Below, piece by piece: positions 21,219 through 31,033 of a stretch of 64,000 nucleotides of DNA. The notes under the pieces were generated by a model that was given only the letters and a program-made list of their open reading frames with translations, searched no databases and had not been told where the DNA came from. The stretch is taken from positions 1,740,201-1,804,200 of the forward strand of contig NC_087379.1 of NCBI RefSeq assembly GCF_963675165.1, given 5' to 3'. The DNA comes from Halichondria panicea. Taxonomy: Eukaryota > Porifera > Demospongiae > Suberitida > Halichondriidae. The position numbers were made by a program, and so were the translations under genes. Position 1 is the first letter of the stretch. Every line of letters starts with the position of its first letter.

Positions 21219-22851
21219 CTTTGTTGATGGGCTTGATTGCAAATAAAGGGGGCGTAGCTGCTCACCTTCAGCCTTTTTCATCAACGATCATTTCCATTTG
21301 TGATTTGAGCAAATGTTTTCTGCATTTTTTTTTCTGCATGCATGCTAGTCTATGGAGTGCTAGCCTCCCTCCTTTTCTGTTCTTTGTCACAGAAGATAAA
21401 ATTGAGAAAGAAAGAAGGAAGCGACAAGAAAAAGGAGAGAGCCTGCTTGCTAAGTCGCGTGATCCCCTACTCACTACTGACGTAGACACATTTTAACGAG
21501 CGTGGGCGAGAGAAAACCTCAATAACTGTCCTCCCCCAGAGGAGGTCCTCAGCAAAAACATACGACGTGGGCGGGGGGTGGGCGGATAATTATTGCAATT
21601 GCCTGAGCTGCACTGCGCCAAGGGCGTATACAGAGAAGAGGGCATGCAACTCACTATGTACCCTACGTTAGGGTTTCCACACAAAAAATCTAATCTCTGC
21701 AAAATGGTATTTTGAGTGATTGTGCATACAAAGCAACTAAAATAAAGCAGGCAGCCAAAATTTCGCGTTGAAATACCTTTTCTTTCTTGCACAATAGCAG
21801 CCGTAAACTCTCACTGTTTTACAACTAAATGCGGAATAAGAATACTGATAAATATACTACAATTTACGATTACCAAGATTCTTGGTAATTCTGGCGCATG
21901 CGTAAACAGTGTATACCAGGCCGCCTTTCTCAGCGGCCTGGAATCGAGGCTAGGCTGGCGCTCTCTGTCTCTTCCTTCTTTCTTTCTTTGTTCCTCCAAT
22001 TCGTCCCGTATTTTATCTTATTGAACTATGACAAAGAGGAGTGGCTGCGAAGGAGTATTCTGGTTACACGCACATGGTTAGCCCAGAGATACAAAAGAAA
22101 GGGGATTGAAAACGACCGCCCACGCCCTATGTAAAAGGACTGACATCCGGTGAAGCACTCCGTGTAATTATTGCGCTCGCAAATAATTACATGGAAAAGT
22201 TTTATATCCCTGGTTTCTAGCTCTCCTATCCACTAGAGATCACTCAGGGCCTGGGAGATACTTGAGAGAAGTAAGCTTATACCACTGACAAGCTCTAAGT
22301 CCGTTGTCTTTACTCTGTTTCCAATTTTTTTGAGTTTAGCTTGAATTACTCTATGTCAACTTTTCTCTGTCCCTCCTGTGAAGTCAAAACAGCAAAGGAC
22401 ATTGCTTGACTTGGTTATTATGTATCTAAGTGCTACATAGAATGGCTTCATGCTATAGATAAGCTGTACTGTTCATAAACGTTTGCAGTATAGTCCTTCA
22501 AACTGCTTTAGTATACTTTTAGACACGCCACGGGCCTGTCCCTCCTACGACTTCATAGTAAAGGCTATTTCTTCTTGCATAGCATTTATTTGTCTAGTAA
22601 TAGTGGCTGCATGGCTTAGTCGACTTTTTAGAGCTAAATTCTCTTTACTTTTTAGAAAAATCAACATTAAAAATGATCAATTTCACTGTTTCTATGTACA
22701 GCACATTGTAGAGCAGTCAAGACTGGTAATGAGCATGCTGACTATAAATATAATCCTTTGTAGTTTTAGCCACGCCCTATAACGCGGAATGCTTCACGCA
22801 AAAATTTCGTAAAAATTTCGTTTCCAATCCCCTTTCTTTTGTATCTCTGGT
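21219..22851. other. BBS2 copy B upstream flank and repeats
   Basis: 21,240-21,310 matches the BBS2 upstream block of copy A. 21,490-22,060 contains shared MITE pieces (gagcgtgggcgagagaaaac; gcggcctggaatcgaggcta). 22,150-22,795 is bounded by weak inverted ends (ggtgaagcactccg / cggaatgcttcac) and may be another element. No protein recognised. Confidence 0.45.
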
Positions 22852-22893
22852 TAGCCTCGATTCCAGGCGTAAGAGCGGCTGGGATCGAGGCTA
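22852..22893. mobile_element. Short TAGCCTCG hairpin
   Basis: 42-bp inverted repeat TAGCCTCGATTCCAGGC / GGGATCGAGGCTA. No matching 9-bp flanks, so it may be a degenerate copy. Confidence 0.6.
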
Positions 22894-22902
22894 GCACATG
22901 GT

Positions 22903-22960
22903 TAGCCTCGAATCCACGCCGATTAAAATACGTATTTTAATCGGCGTGGATTCGAGGCTA
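22903..22960. mobile_element. 58-bp TAGCCTCG hairpin element
   Basis: Palindrome with TAGCCTCGAATCCACGCC ends and a 9-bp duplication GCACATGGT (22,894-22,902 and 22,961-22,969). It inserted right beside the hairpin at 22,852. Confidence 0.88.
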
Positions 22961-23060
22961 GCACATGGTCTGCTTTGGTTGCGGCCCACTTGGTAAATAC
23001 CTTCACTCCATCTTTCTCTGTATCTAGTAAAAGCCTGGAACAGTCACCAATGCCGCGCCG

Positions 23061-23225
23061 ATGATTGGGTTAATCATCCGACTGACCTTCAAGCTCCTGT
23101 TATCCATCATCAAGTTGTGTATTGTTTGCTACGAGAATGGATACTGCGAGTGTTCACGCTGTCATAAAGAAGCTGACTTAGAGACTGAACAAGAGACGGA
23201 CTCACTCCTGAAAAAAAAGGCATAA
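23061..23225 (+). CDS. Small hydrophobic/Cys-rich protein, copy 2
   Basis: 54 codons: an N-terminal hydrophobic segment (MIGLIIRLTFKLLLSIIKLC), then CYENGYCECSRCHKE and the acidic end ETEQETDSLLKKKA. All Cys match the copy at 14,959, and differences between copies are mostly conservative. Function unknown. An acceptor-like ctctgtatctag lies 37 bp upstream, so an upstream exon is possible. Conservation between the two copies is the only support for coding. Confidence 0.4.
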   Translation: MIGLIIRLTFKLLLSIIKLCIVCYENGYCECSRCHKEADLETEQETDSLLKKKA

Positions 23226-24516
23226 ATCAGTGGAGATCTTGTATCGAAAACCTGTTTTATATATAAACAAGCAACAGTCTGAATTTATAATCATATTTTC
23301 GTATGGTGAAATTCTAAGTCCTTTATGAGTCTCTGGTTGTTGAGCATCATACAAAAATAAACTACGCAACCGCAATTACATTAAACATAACTATCTTGAA
23401 CTGTACGAATGTTTAAATTTAATTGGGCAGTAATACGAAAAATTTGCACCAACGACAATTACCCCTCTATATATGGTATTCATGCACTCCTATTATTATA
23501 CTGGTTTTGTATCATGCATGTGTTGAAGTATGACCAAAGTCTGTGTCAATTGATTAACTTAACCTGATCAAAATTATAGTTGTTGCATGACAGACAATTA
23601 GGACTAGACTGCATGCAATAATTTAAGCCAACTAGCTATATAATAACAGCTTGAAACACAATAGGTCAAACACAACATGTCATGCTATAGAGGCTTTTGA
23701 ACAGAGCAGGTAGGAATAATATATACAACAAGGTGCATGCATGACCACACTGAAGCCACAATAGGAGGGAGTGTACCGTAGGTCCATAGATAGCAACCAC
23801 TTTGAAGTGCAGAGTTCATCTGATTGTATTGTAGGGCTAAAATATGAGCACAATAACAATAAATATGTTTACAATACTATACTCTGTATTTGCAGCGATG
23901 ATCTGCAAATGCAGACTAAATTATACAGTGCTTGCAGCCTAGAGAGTAAAAAACGATGGTATTGGTACATAAATATGTGATGGGAACATTTCTAAGAAAT
24001 TTTACTGATACCATTGTGTAGATAAATGAATACTCTAAAATATATACTCGAAATTGGTTTTATGGGAACCAAAGGTGGTGGTTATGTGGTAGTTATATAA
24101 GAGCAAGAATTGAATATCCTATATAATTATAGTGGACAATCGCTTAGCGATGAAAAAGACCAATCGTTGTCGGCTAAGGGAAGGGAACTCTGGCACAGCA
24201 TTCCTGAGTAGTTTATTGCATGATTTCATCAAGTTTACGGTTTACATAATTATGTGTACAAAACTGTTTTTTAGGTGACGTGCATTTTCGCTTATAGCGC
24301 GCGATGGAACTCAAGCAAATTTGTTGGCTAAGGTCTAATTATTTTTGCACATTAATTGTTAATCTTTTGATACAAAAAATAAGCCCAGAAATACTTAGTT
24401 TCCGGATATATTTAATGTTACAAACATTTTTTTACAATCACCCCCATTTTCACCTTCAACTTTTGGGGGAATATTTAATAATGTTGGCAGCTTATTCATT
24501 TAGCTACCTATATAAT

Positions 24517-24655
24517 AGTTAGACACTGTTTAGGAAGTTTCTACATGATTTAGAAGCCCAAAGGGCTGGTTGTAGTATCCCGAACGCAGTGAGGGTTCTA
24601 CTAGCCCTGAGGACTTCTAAATCATGTGGAAACTTCCTAAACAGTGTCTAAGCAT
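24517..24655. mobile_element. Hairpin MITE, TTAGACACTGTTT ends
   Basis: Inverted repeat ttagacactgtttaggaag / cttcctaaacagtgtctaa, the same family as 1,917-2,050. It marks the left edge of the DNA inserted into the duplicated block. Confidence 0.75.
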
Positions 24656-24768
24656 TTTAGATCATAGCAACCATATCATGAGTATTTAGCCAATCAGATT
24701 TGAATGTTCTTATCTAATCTTTGCTACATGATTTTCTAAGTGAAGTACATGATTTTCTATTGAAGTAC

Positions 24769-25859
24769 TAGCCTCGATTCCAGGCCGAGTTTTCGCTTTT
24801 ATAACGGTTAGGCGAACAACTGGGCCTGGTACTAGTTGTCTGCGCATGTGTCAATCGTTTGTCAGATTCTGACAAATGGATATTCTCGTTCACTTTCGTG
24901 ACATTTATATTTGTGCGGTACTATCGTGTACTAGAAGTCAGTTCCCGTTTTATCATTATTGGAATCGATTGGAATGGCTCTTAGCTGAAGCTTCTCTCTT
25001 CTCTGAAGCTTATTCTGAAGACTGAACAACAAGGGAAGAGGTATAAAGCTTTGTCAAGCTTGTTAAGGTCAGATATTTTTGTGTGGGCCCTATGGCCGGC
25101 TATGCTATCAAGTCTTGTTCATGTTTGGCAAGAATGTAGGTAGACTATAGTTTCATCATTAATATGGTGGATCAAGTGAAGAGTGTGAGCTAGAGAACTT
25201 GGTGCTGCCATCATCAGCTCGTCGACAATGACACTATAACCGAGAAATATAATATGTATAGATCTACACGTATTTAAAATGTCTACTTCTCTGTACAGGA
25301 GCAATGGCTAATATCCAGCTATCCCAACAGTGCTCCTCTTGGCTATACTAACGGACGAGACTGGACAGTTTGAGGTAAGGGTTTAACCGTCTTTGGTTTC
25401 TTTTAATATTGTCCTATACTCACAGACACCGGACTGGAGTATGACCTGCTCATTCGAGCGTTGCTGGGTAGCTCAGAGACATTAAGAGAATCTATGTTTT
25501 CTCAAGCAATGAGTTACGAGTTGGGGCCTAGAATCAGAGAAGTCCAGCAGCCTGCTAAATCTTTTTGAAACGTAATTTGAAGGCATTCAATCATCCTGAA
25601 GTTGCCCTGGGTCACTGTAATTGTGCTGCATCACAACTGGCAACTCCCCAGGCCTTTGTGAAGCAGCTCCCTATGTGCATCTTTTGTGTACTCACGCTGT
25701 GCATTTTCTGTGTACAAATTTCTATTATTGATTTATTAAATATTTTTGCCGACCACAAATATACAATGAAAATTTGACGCATGCGCAGACAACTAGTACC
25801 AGGCCCAGTTGTTCGCCTAACCGTTATAAAAGCGAAAACTCGGCCTGGGATCGAGCCTA
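24769..25859. mobile_element. 1.09-kb TAGCCTCG element with cargo
   Basis: Terminal inverted repeats of about 90 bp (TAGCCTCGATTCCAGGCC ... cgaacaactgggcctggtac) and a 9-bp duplication TTGAAGTAC (24,760-24,768 and 25,860-25,868). Inside on the plus strand are two spliced-looking open segments. One is about 25,318-25,375 (IPTVLLLAILTDETGQFE, donor gtaagg). The other is about 25,428-25,569 (TGLEYDLLIRALLGSSETLR then ESMFSQAMSYELGPRIREV). I do not recognise the protein. The layout resembles a Pack-MULE that picked up host exons. Confidence 0.75.
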
Positions 25860-26277
25860 TTGAAGTACATGATTTTCTATTGAAGTACATGATTTTCTAA
25901 ATTGGATAGAACATTTCCTCTAACCAATCAGATTGCAGTATTTATGACAAACATGATCTAAACAATGGTATCTAGCACAATTTCTTATAGAAATGTTCCA
26001 ATCTTGAGTACATGTAAGTATACAACGTACTTTACTCGATCTCTATATATAGGCTGCATGCAAGCACTGTATATATACATGTCGTATACATAATGGACTA
26101 ATAGAAGGTGGTTGAACGTATGAAGGTGCACAAAGGGGTGACAATGCATCCTAAAATAGTAGTTTCGCGGAACCAGACCCGACTGACGAGACTACTAATA
26201 TAGAGTGAGCTAAACCCACGAGTCCTCTTGTGATGGCTCCTCTTTAACTCTTTAATTTCTTCTTCTTTTGCCGACGA

Positions 26278-26352
26278 GGAGCCTCGATTCCAGGCCGCTG
26301 GGAAGAAAAATAAAAGGCCTAGTTTCAAGGGCGGCCTGGAATCGAGGCTAGC
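26278..26352. mobile_element. TAGCCTCG-type hairpin
   Basis: gagcctcgattccaggccgc ... gcggcctggaatcgaggcta inverted ends about 75 bp apart; no clear flanking duplication. Confidence 0.6.
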
Positions 26353-26633
26353 CTGCGAGATGTGGATTGCAATGACTGCATGGAGGAATCTGACACCAGT
26401 ACAATGTATGTAACACACACTTACACATTTGTGGTAACACCAGAGCTATTATCAATATCTGGCTGGTACAACAATCAATTCAAAATGTTGGGGTAGCTGC
26501 TCGCCTGTAGAATTTTTCGTAACGATCATTATTTTCCTGTATAATTATATGTATAAGTATAATTATTTTCACAATACAAAAATAATGTGAGCAATGCAAG
26601 CTATTATTATGTATACATGACAGTTATTTGATA

Positions 26634-26930
26634 TAGTCCACATCTTTGATCACATACTTGGTTGCCAGTAGCGACACCACTCTCTTTACGGACTCCAGTC
26701 CCAACTCACAATCCTTCCAAGGGAGCTGGCCAGATGCCCTCCAGCAAAATAGATATTCCCCTGAGGCTTGACCATTGCAGGGTACAGAACTCGTGGAATT
26801 GTCCAGGCAGGTAGTATGTCATTCCCCACCAATCTATTTCGCTCAGGAAATGTTCACCCCCTGCGTATTCTTTGGCAATGTCCACTTCCAGTGCATGGCG
26901 TAGCCAGGATTTTGGGAAGGGCATGCAGGG
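26634..26930 (-). pseudogene. Flavin amine oxidase C-terminal fragment
   Basis: The minus strand reads LPGQFHEF, then after a frame change MVKPQGNIYFAGGHLASSLG, then ESVKRVVSLLATKYVIKDVD and a stop at 26,634. The pattern PGQ...P.GNIYFAGEH...ES..R is the FAD-binding C-terminus of monoamine/L-amino-acid oxidases. Two frame changes break it, and only the last ~90 residues are present. A second fragment is at 35.2 kb, also beside BBS2 upstream sequence. Confidence 0.7.
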
Positions 26931-27743
26931 CTCAAATTAGTTGAGCATAAACTCTGCGCACTTAAGGCCCGGGTCCAGATTTTAACACCAAAATTTACAC
27001 TATGTTCATACTGCTGTATTATTTGCAATATACAGTGTATGCTGCATCAAAATGATCCAAAATGAAGCTCAATGTTTTCTTTTTCCAAAAAACTAATTAG
27101 CTTAATTCAATTATGCTAATTAGTCCCATAAATGATGATGACGTCATGCCACTTTCAGAAAGAGAAGTGCAAATACGGCGTTGAAGATGCCAAGATCAAG
27201 CTTCAAAAACAAGGCTAGATGAACATCTCATAGCTAGGTACTAGTATCCTTGATGGGAAGAGTAGGAGTTATTGTATTCTTGAGATACACAAAATAGCCT
27301 ACCTCTAGGGTGGCTGTCAGAGCTAAAGAAGCTAGCATAGCTAAGAAAGTTTTGGACATTTTTACTTCCCATCAAGGAAACATAATCATAACAACATAAT
27401 CTATCTTTTGAGGGCCTAAACAGCTACTCTTACCTTGTTTAAGTCCGCCGTATTTGTTGCCAAAGATAATCTATAATAGTTCTAGCAGCTAGCTAAGCAA
27501 ATACATTGACCTTATGACGTCATGTGCAATGAATAACATTAATAAACATTATGAATCTCATTAACACTACATGATCTACATGATCTACATAAAATGTAGG
27601 CAATGAATAAAATTAATCTTATCAGTGCCTGACCCAGGCCTTAACTGCCCAGAGAAGTCATTGTCTACAGATAGGTCATCACTTTTTATGCCTCGAGGCG
27701 TAGCCGCAGGAGGGACGGTGCAGTCATAGGTGCAGTGAAGCTG

Positions 27744-27777
<34 letters not shown>

Positions 27778-28069
27778 CGTGTGTGTGTGTGTCTGTTCCA
27801 GCTGTAACTGCTCAACGGTTGCAATGCAACGAAAGCTAACAGCTTCTAGCCACGTTCTCTTGGATTTTGATTCGTGGGTTAGCAAACTAAAGCTTCTTTC
27901 TCGAGTTATGGCTAGTTTGACTCACATTGAAGGCTGTTGCAGTCTCTTTAGAATCTTTCATAGCATCATTTGTCCACACAAACTTTCTATCAAATCTCTT
28001 TGGACACACCCTTTAATCATTCCTGTGGATGTAATGCGCATGCGCGCTCATTCCCCTATGAGAAAATAA
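26931..28069. other. Nested inverted repeats and (GT)n
   Basis: Blocks around tgatgacgtcatgcc (27,137) and cttatgacgtcatgtgc (27,512), and cttgatgggaag / cttcccatcaagg inside them, form nested inverted repeats, probably a MITE of about 400 bp. A (GT)n microsatellite lies at 27,746-27,792. No gene recognised. Confidence 0.5.
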
Positions 28070-28408
28070 TACCCTATAGCGGGTATATTTCGAGGGTATA
28101 AATTTTCGCGGATGGACCATTACAAAGGATTTCGCGGATTTTATTTTCGTGGTCTGAGTTCCAGCCTTTTGGCGCATGCGCACATCAACATGCAGCTGTT
28201 ACCACCACACCGTTAGCCTCGAATCCAGGCCTAGCCTATAACGGTGAGGCACCTCTTATTGTAGATAGGTGTGGTCAATGATACTGAACACGCCTACTAT
28301 TCAATAAAGATATAAATTTTGGTGGGTATAAATTTTCGCGGTAGAGGCTCAATCCGCGAAAACCGCGAACATTTATACCCTCGAAATATACCCGCTATAC
28401 GGTATCCA
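28070..28408. mobile_element. TACCGTATA-type MITE
   Basis: Inverted ends taccctatagcgggtatatt / aatatacccgctatacggta, with ttcgagggtataaattttcg blocks inside. About 340 bp, no ORF. Confidence 0.85.
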
Positions 28409-28734
28409 AGATCCAGAATCTCCTGAGGGCCTGGTAAGCCACAAAACACTATAATTTTTTTATACATGCATATTATTGTTATATCATATAATAATAATTA
28501 TAGATAACAATATGCATGTACACAAGTCTTTTCTTCTCAATAGATAATTATTATATACACTGAACTCCAGATCCTCAATTCTTCTTTCTTGAGGTCCTGG
28601 TAAGCCACATAATACAATAGATAATAATAATAGATGCATGTAAATAAGTATTTTCTTCTCAGTGAGTTTATATAAATAAGCTAACTTTAATATAAAATTC
28701 ATTATAATTATGAAACTACTATAACACTGCATGG

Positions 28735-29380
28735 AGTCGCTGTTCTAATTGTAAACGTGCATGAAGTACTCCTCTCCCACTCTGTAGTCACCCAGTGAAT
28801 CGGCAAGTCATCATGAGAGATGTCCATTCTCTCAAATTAGGAGTTTGATTCTTTAACCCTCTTTCTTTAGTGCTGACTTGCACTCTTTGCACTTGTACCA
28901 GGATGGAGCACAAGCAGCTGTGTGTGCATGTGTGCATGTGTGTGGGGGGTGAACATTAGACTGGAGAGCTACCACTACTTTAGCATGCATAATTATACAG
29001 AAACCAGTTTTCCCTAATGAATATTGGTACAGGAAAAACCCACAAGGGCTCATTTCTGTATTGTCAGGAGTGTATGAACAGGAGTATGCGACTCCCACGC
29101 ACATTTTATTCTACATCTCGGACTGAATTCGTCACTAACACTTGTACAATGTAGTTGTGTAACTGTTAGCCATGAATAAAATTAAATGTGGGCTATAGAG
29201 GTACAAACCACACGTGTGTATGCTGATATCATTTTTAACTAATTAACCACTACACCTACGCACCCACTTAAGATGCGGTCTGATTGTGACGTGGCATGAC
29301 ATACTTGTACCGAAACCTGGTTTACACTACAACTGCTACAGTTGGATACTCGAGTGTATTGTACATAAATAATTAAGAAA
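28735..29380. repeat. Duplicated segment preceding LRAT copy at 29.4 kb
   Basis: Matches 17,310-18,190 with the MITE absent. It brings the upstream flank of the LRAT gene (gaccgcatcttaagtgg region, here inverted in reading) into each unit. Confidence 0.75.
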
Positions 29381-30085
29381 ATGGCAGCGGCTGTACAAGA
29401 AGGGGAGAATGGACAAGAGAGAGTTAAATCTACCAGCTATTTGATCCAACGGGAAGACTTGCAGCCAGGTGACCACATCTATGTCTATAGAAAGCAAGGG
29501 ATGTACGCTCTACGCTGGCAAGAACAAAGCAGGAGAACAAATGGTGATTCATTTCATTAAGACAGATAGAGGCTCGTCAAAGCTAAAAGTTTCAGCATTT
29601 TTAACGGAGTCAAAGGAAGCAGAGACTCATGCAACCTTGGACTCAAATAAACTATTAATGACGCACTCTGTGGATGTATAAGAACAAAGAACGACAGACT
29701 CCCTGGAAACAACTATAAATAGTGCAGATTTGATGGAGGCATTACCAGACGATAACAAGGGAAATATCGAAAAAAGCACGTTGGATAGTTTTCTGAAAGG
29801 AGTAACCCTTGATTGGTTGATTACGGAGTGGTGGAGTCAATCCTACAGTTCAAGAGAGCAGGCACAGCCCACAGATTGCTTTGTAGACCAGCGGATGACG
29901 TTGTGAGTACTGCAGAGTACTACCTAGAACACTCAGATGAGTGGGAGAAGTGTGATTTATTTACAAACAACTGTGTGAAATTTTGCATATACTGTAAGAC
30001 AGGAGATGACGATATAAGTTTGTACAATGATCAGAACAAAGGGGTTCTTGCAAAAGGTTTGAAATACCTAAAGACTGGATTCTAG
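29381..30085 (+). pseudogene. Single-domain LRAT-family copy, broken
   Basis: ATG at 29,381 starts MAAAVQEGENGQERVKSTSY and LQPGDHIYVYRKQGMY. An 11-bp deletion near 29,509, compared with the 18.3-kb copy, then removes HHGI and shifts the frame. The frame resumes as KNKAGEQMVIHF, meets a stop at 29,679, and shifts again near 29,815. The C-terminal part is still clear: CRPADDVVSTAEYYLEHSDE then CDLFTNNCVKFCIYCKTGD, with the catalytic Cys present. An enzyme would be dead without the first His. Confidence 0.85.
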
Positions 30086-30379
30086 AGACAGTAAAGTGTG
30101 GACACTCCATATAATGAACTGTATTTTAGAATAGCTACAGCGCACATCGATTAACTATGAAGTTTGAGTTATCACTTTGTTTCTTTGAGCGCACATCGAT
30201 CATTTGGTAATTATGCTATGAAGTTTAATTGGGTTATTACGTTGTATAAATGTTAGACCTAGCCATGCACTCACATACATTGAAGACCACTCCCTTTTTT
30301 GCCTTCAGAAAGGGACTGGTAAGCTAGCGGAATGTAACATTACGTAATAGCGGCTTTGGGCACTCGGATTGGAAGAACG

Positions 30380-30590
30380 CGGCATATCACACGCACAAAA
30401 GAGTCTGCCAGCTGCTCAAGTGCTCAAGTGATACGAACAGCTGAGTACTATTCTATGAATCCTGATACATGGGAGACTACCACCTTTTTAATGCGAAAAA
30501 TTTTCCATCTTTTGCAAGACTGGAGAAAAAGTTGGTATCCACAGTGACATTCAAGATCAAACTAAAAGCTCGTGTACCATTCAATAACAA
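30380..30590 (+). pseudogene. LRAT-family C-terminal fragment
   Basis: Reads ISHAQKSLPAAQV, TAEYYSMNPDTWE and then a frameshifted NNCEHF region, followed by the same 3' sequence (cattcaagatcaaactaaaa) as the gene at the left edge. Both indels and the missing 5' half mark it as a remnant. Confidence 0.8.
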
Positions 30591-30736
30591 TTATCTAGTA
30601 TGCTGCACACTGTAACAAATTGTAATGCATTGTGTTAAAAAATTGATAATGGCTAATTATAGATGAAGCCAGAATAAGACGTACAGTAAACATAAAACCC
30701 TTGTTATTCCGGCTCTCTAAAGACATCCACCTCAAT

Positions 30737-30950
30737 ATACCGTATAACTAGAATGTTTTGCGAGCATCAAACATTTGCGAACTTTGCGATGGTCGATCAA
30801 TTCGCAACAATAAAATCCTATATTACTAGTAAATACACACGATCCCTGCCAGAACGCAATAGTTAGATCGCAAAGGGTCAACTTTTCTGCTGATTTGGCT
30901 CATTTGAAAAGGTTTTTCACCCGCAAAATATTCTAGTAATACGGTACCGG
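30737..30950. mobile_element. MITE with ACCGTATTACTAGAAT-type ends
   Basis: Inverted ends taccgtataactagaatgtt / atattctagtaatacggta with tttgcgaactttgcgatgg inside. A second, partial copy is at 53.36-53.54 kb beside BBS2 copy D, so it was in place before that unit duplicated. Confidence 0.75.
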
Positions 30951-31033
30951 CCATTTTTAAGCGTATATTATTGTAATATTCACCAATAGCCAGGAACAAA
31001 CAGCTCCACCCTCTCACACACCCACCTACTCAC

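Larger units (their letters stand above)
22980..26110. repeat. Duplicated block, copy 2, split by insertions
   Basis: 22,980-24,520 matches 14,860-16,345, and 25,965-26,110 resumes the match to 16,348-16,520. The intervening 24,520-25,960 is inserted DNA that includes two mobile elements. Confidence 0.85.
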
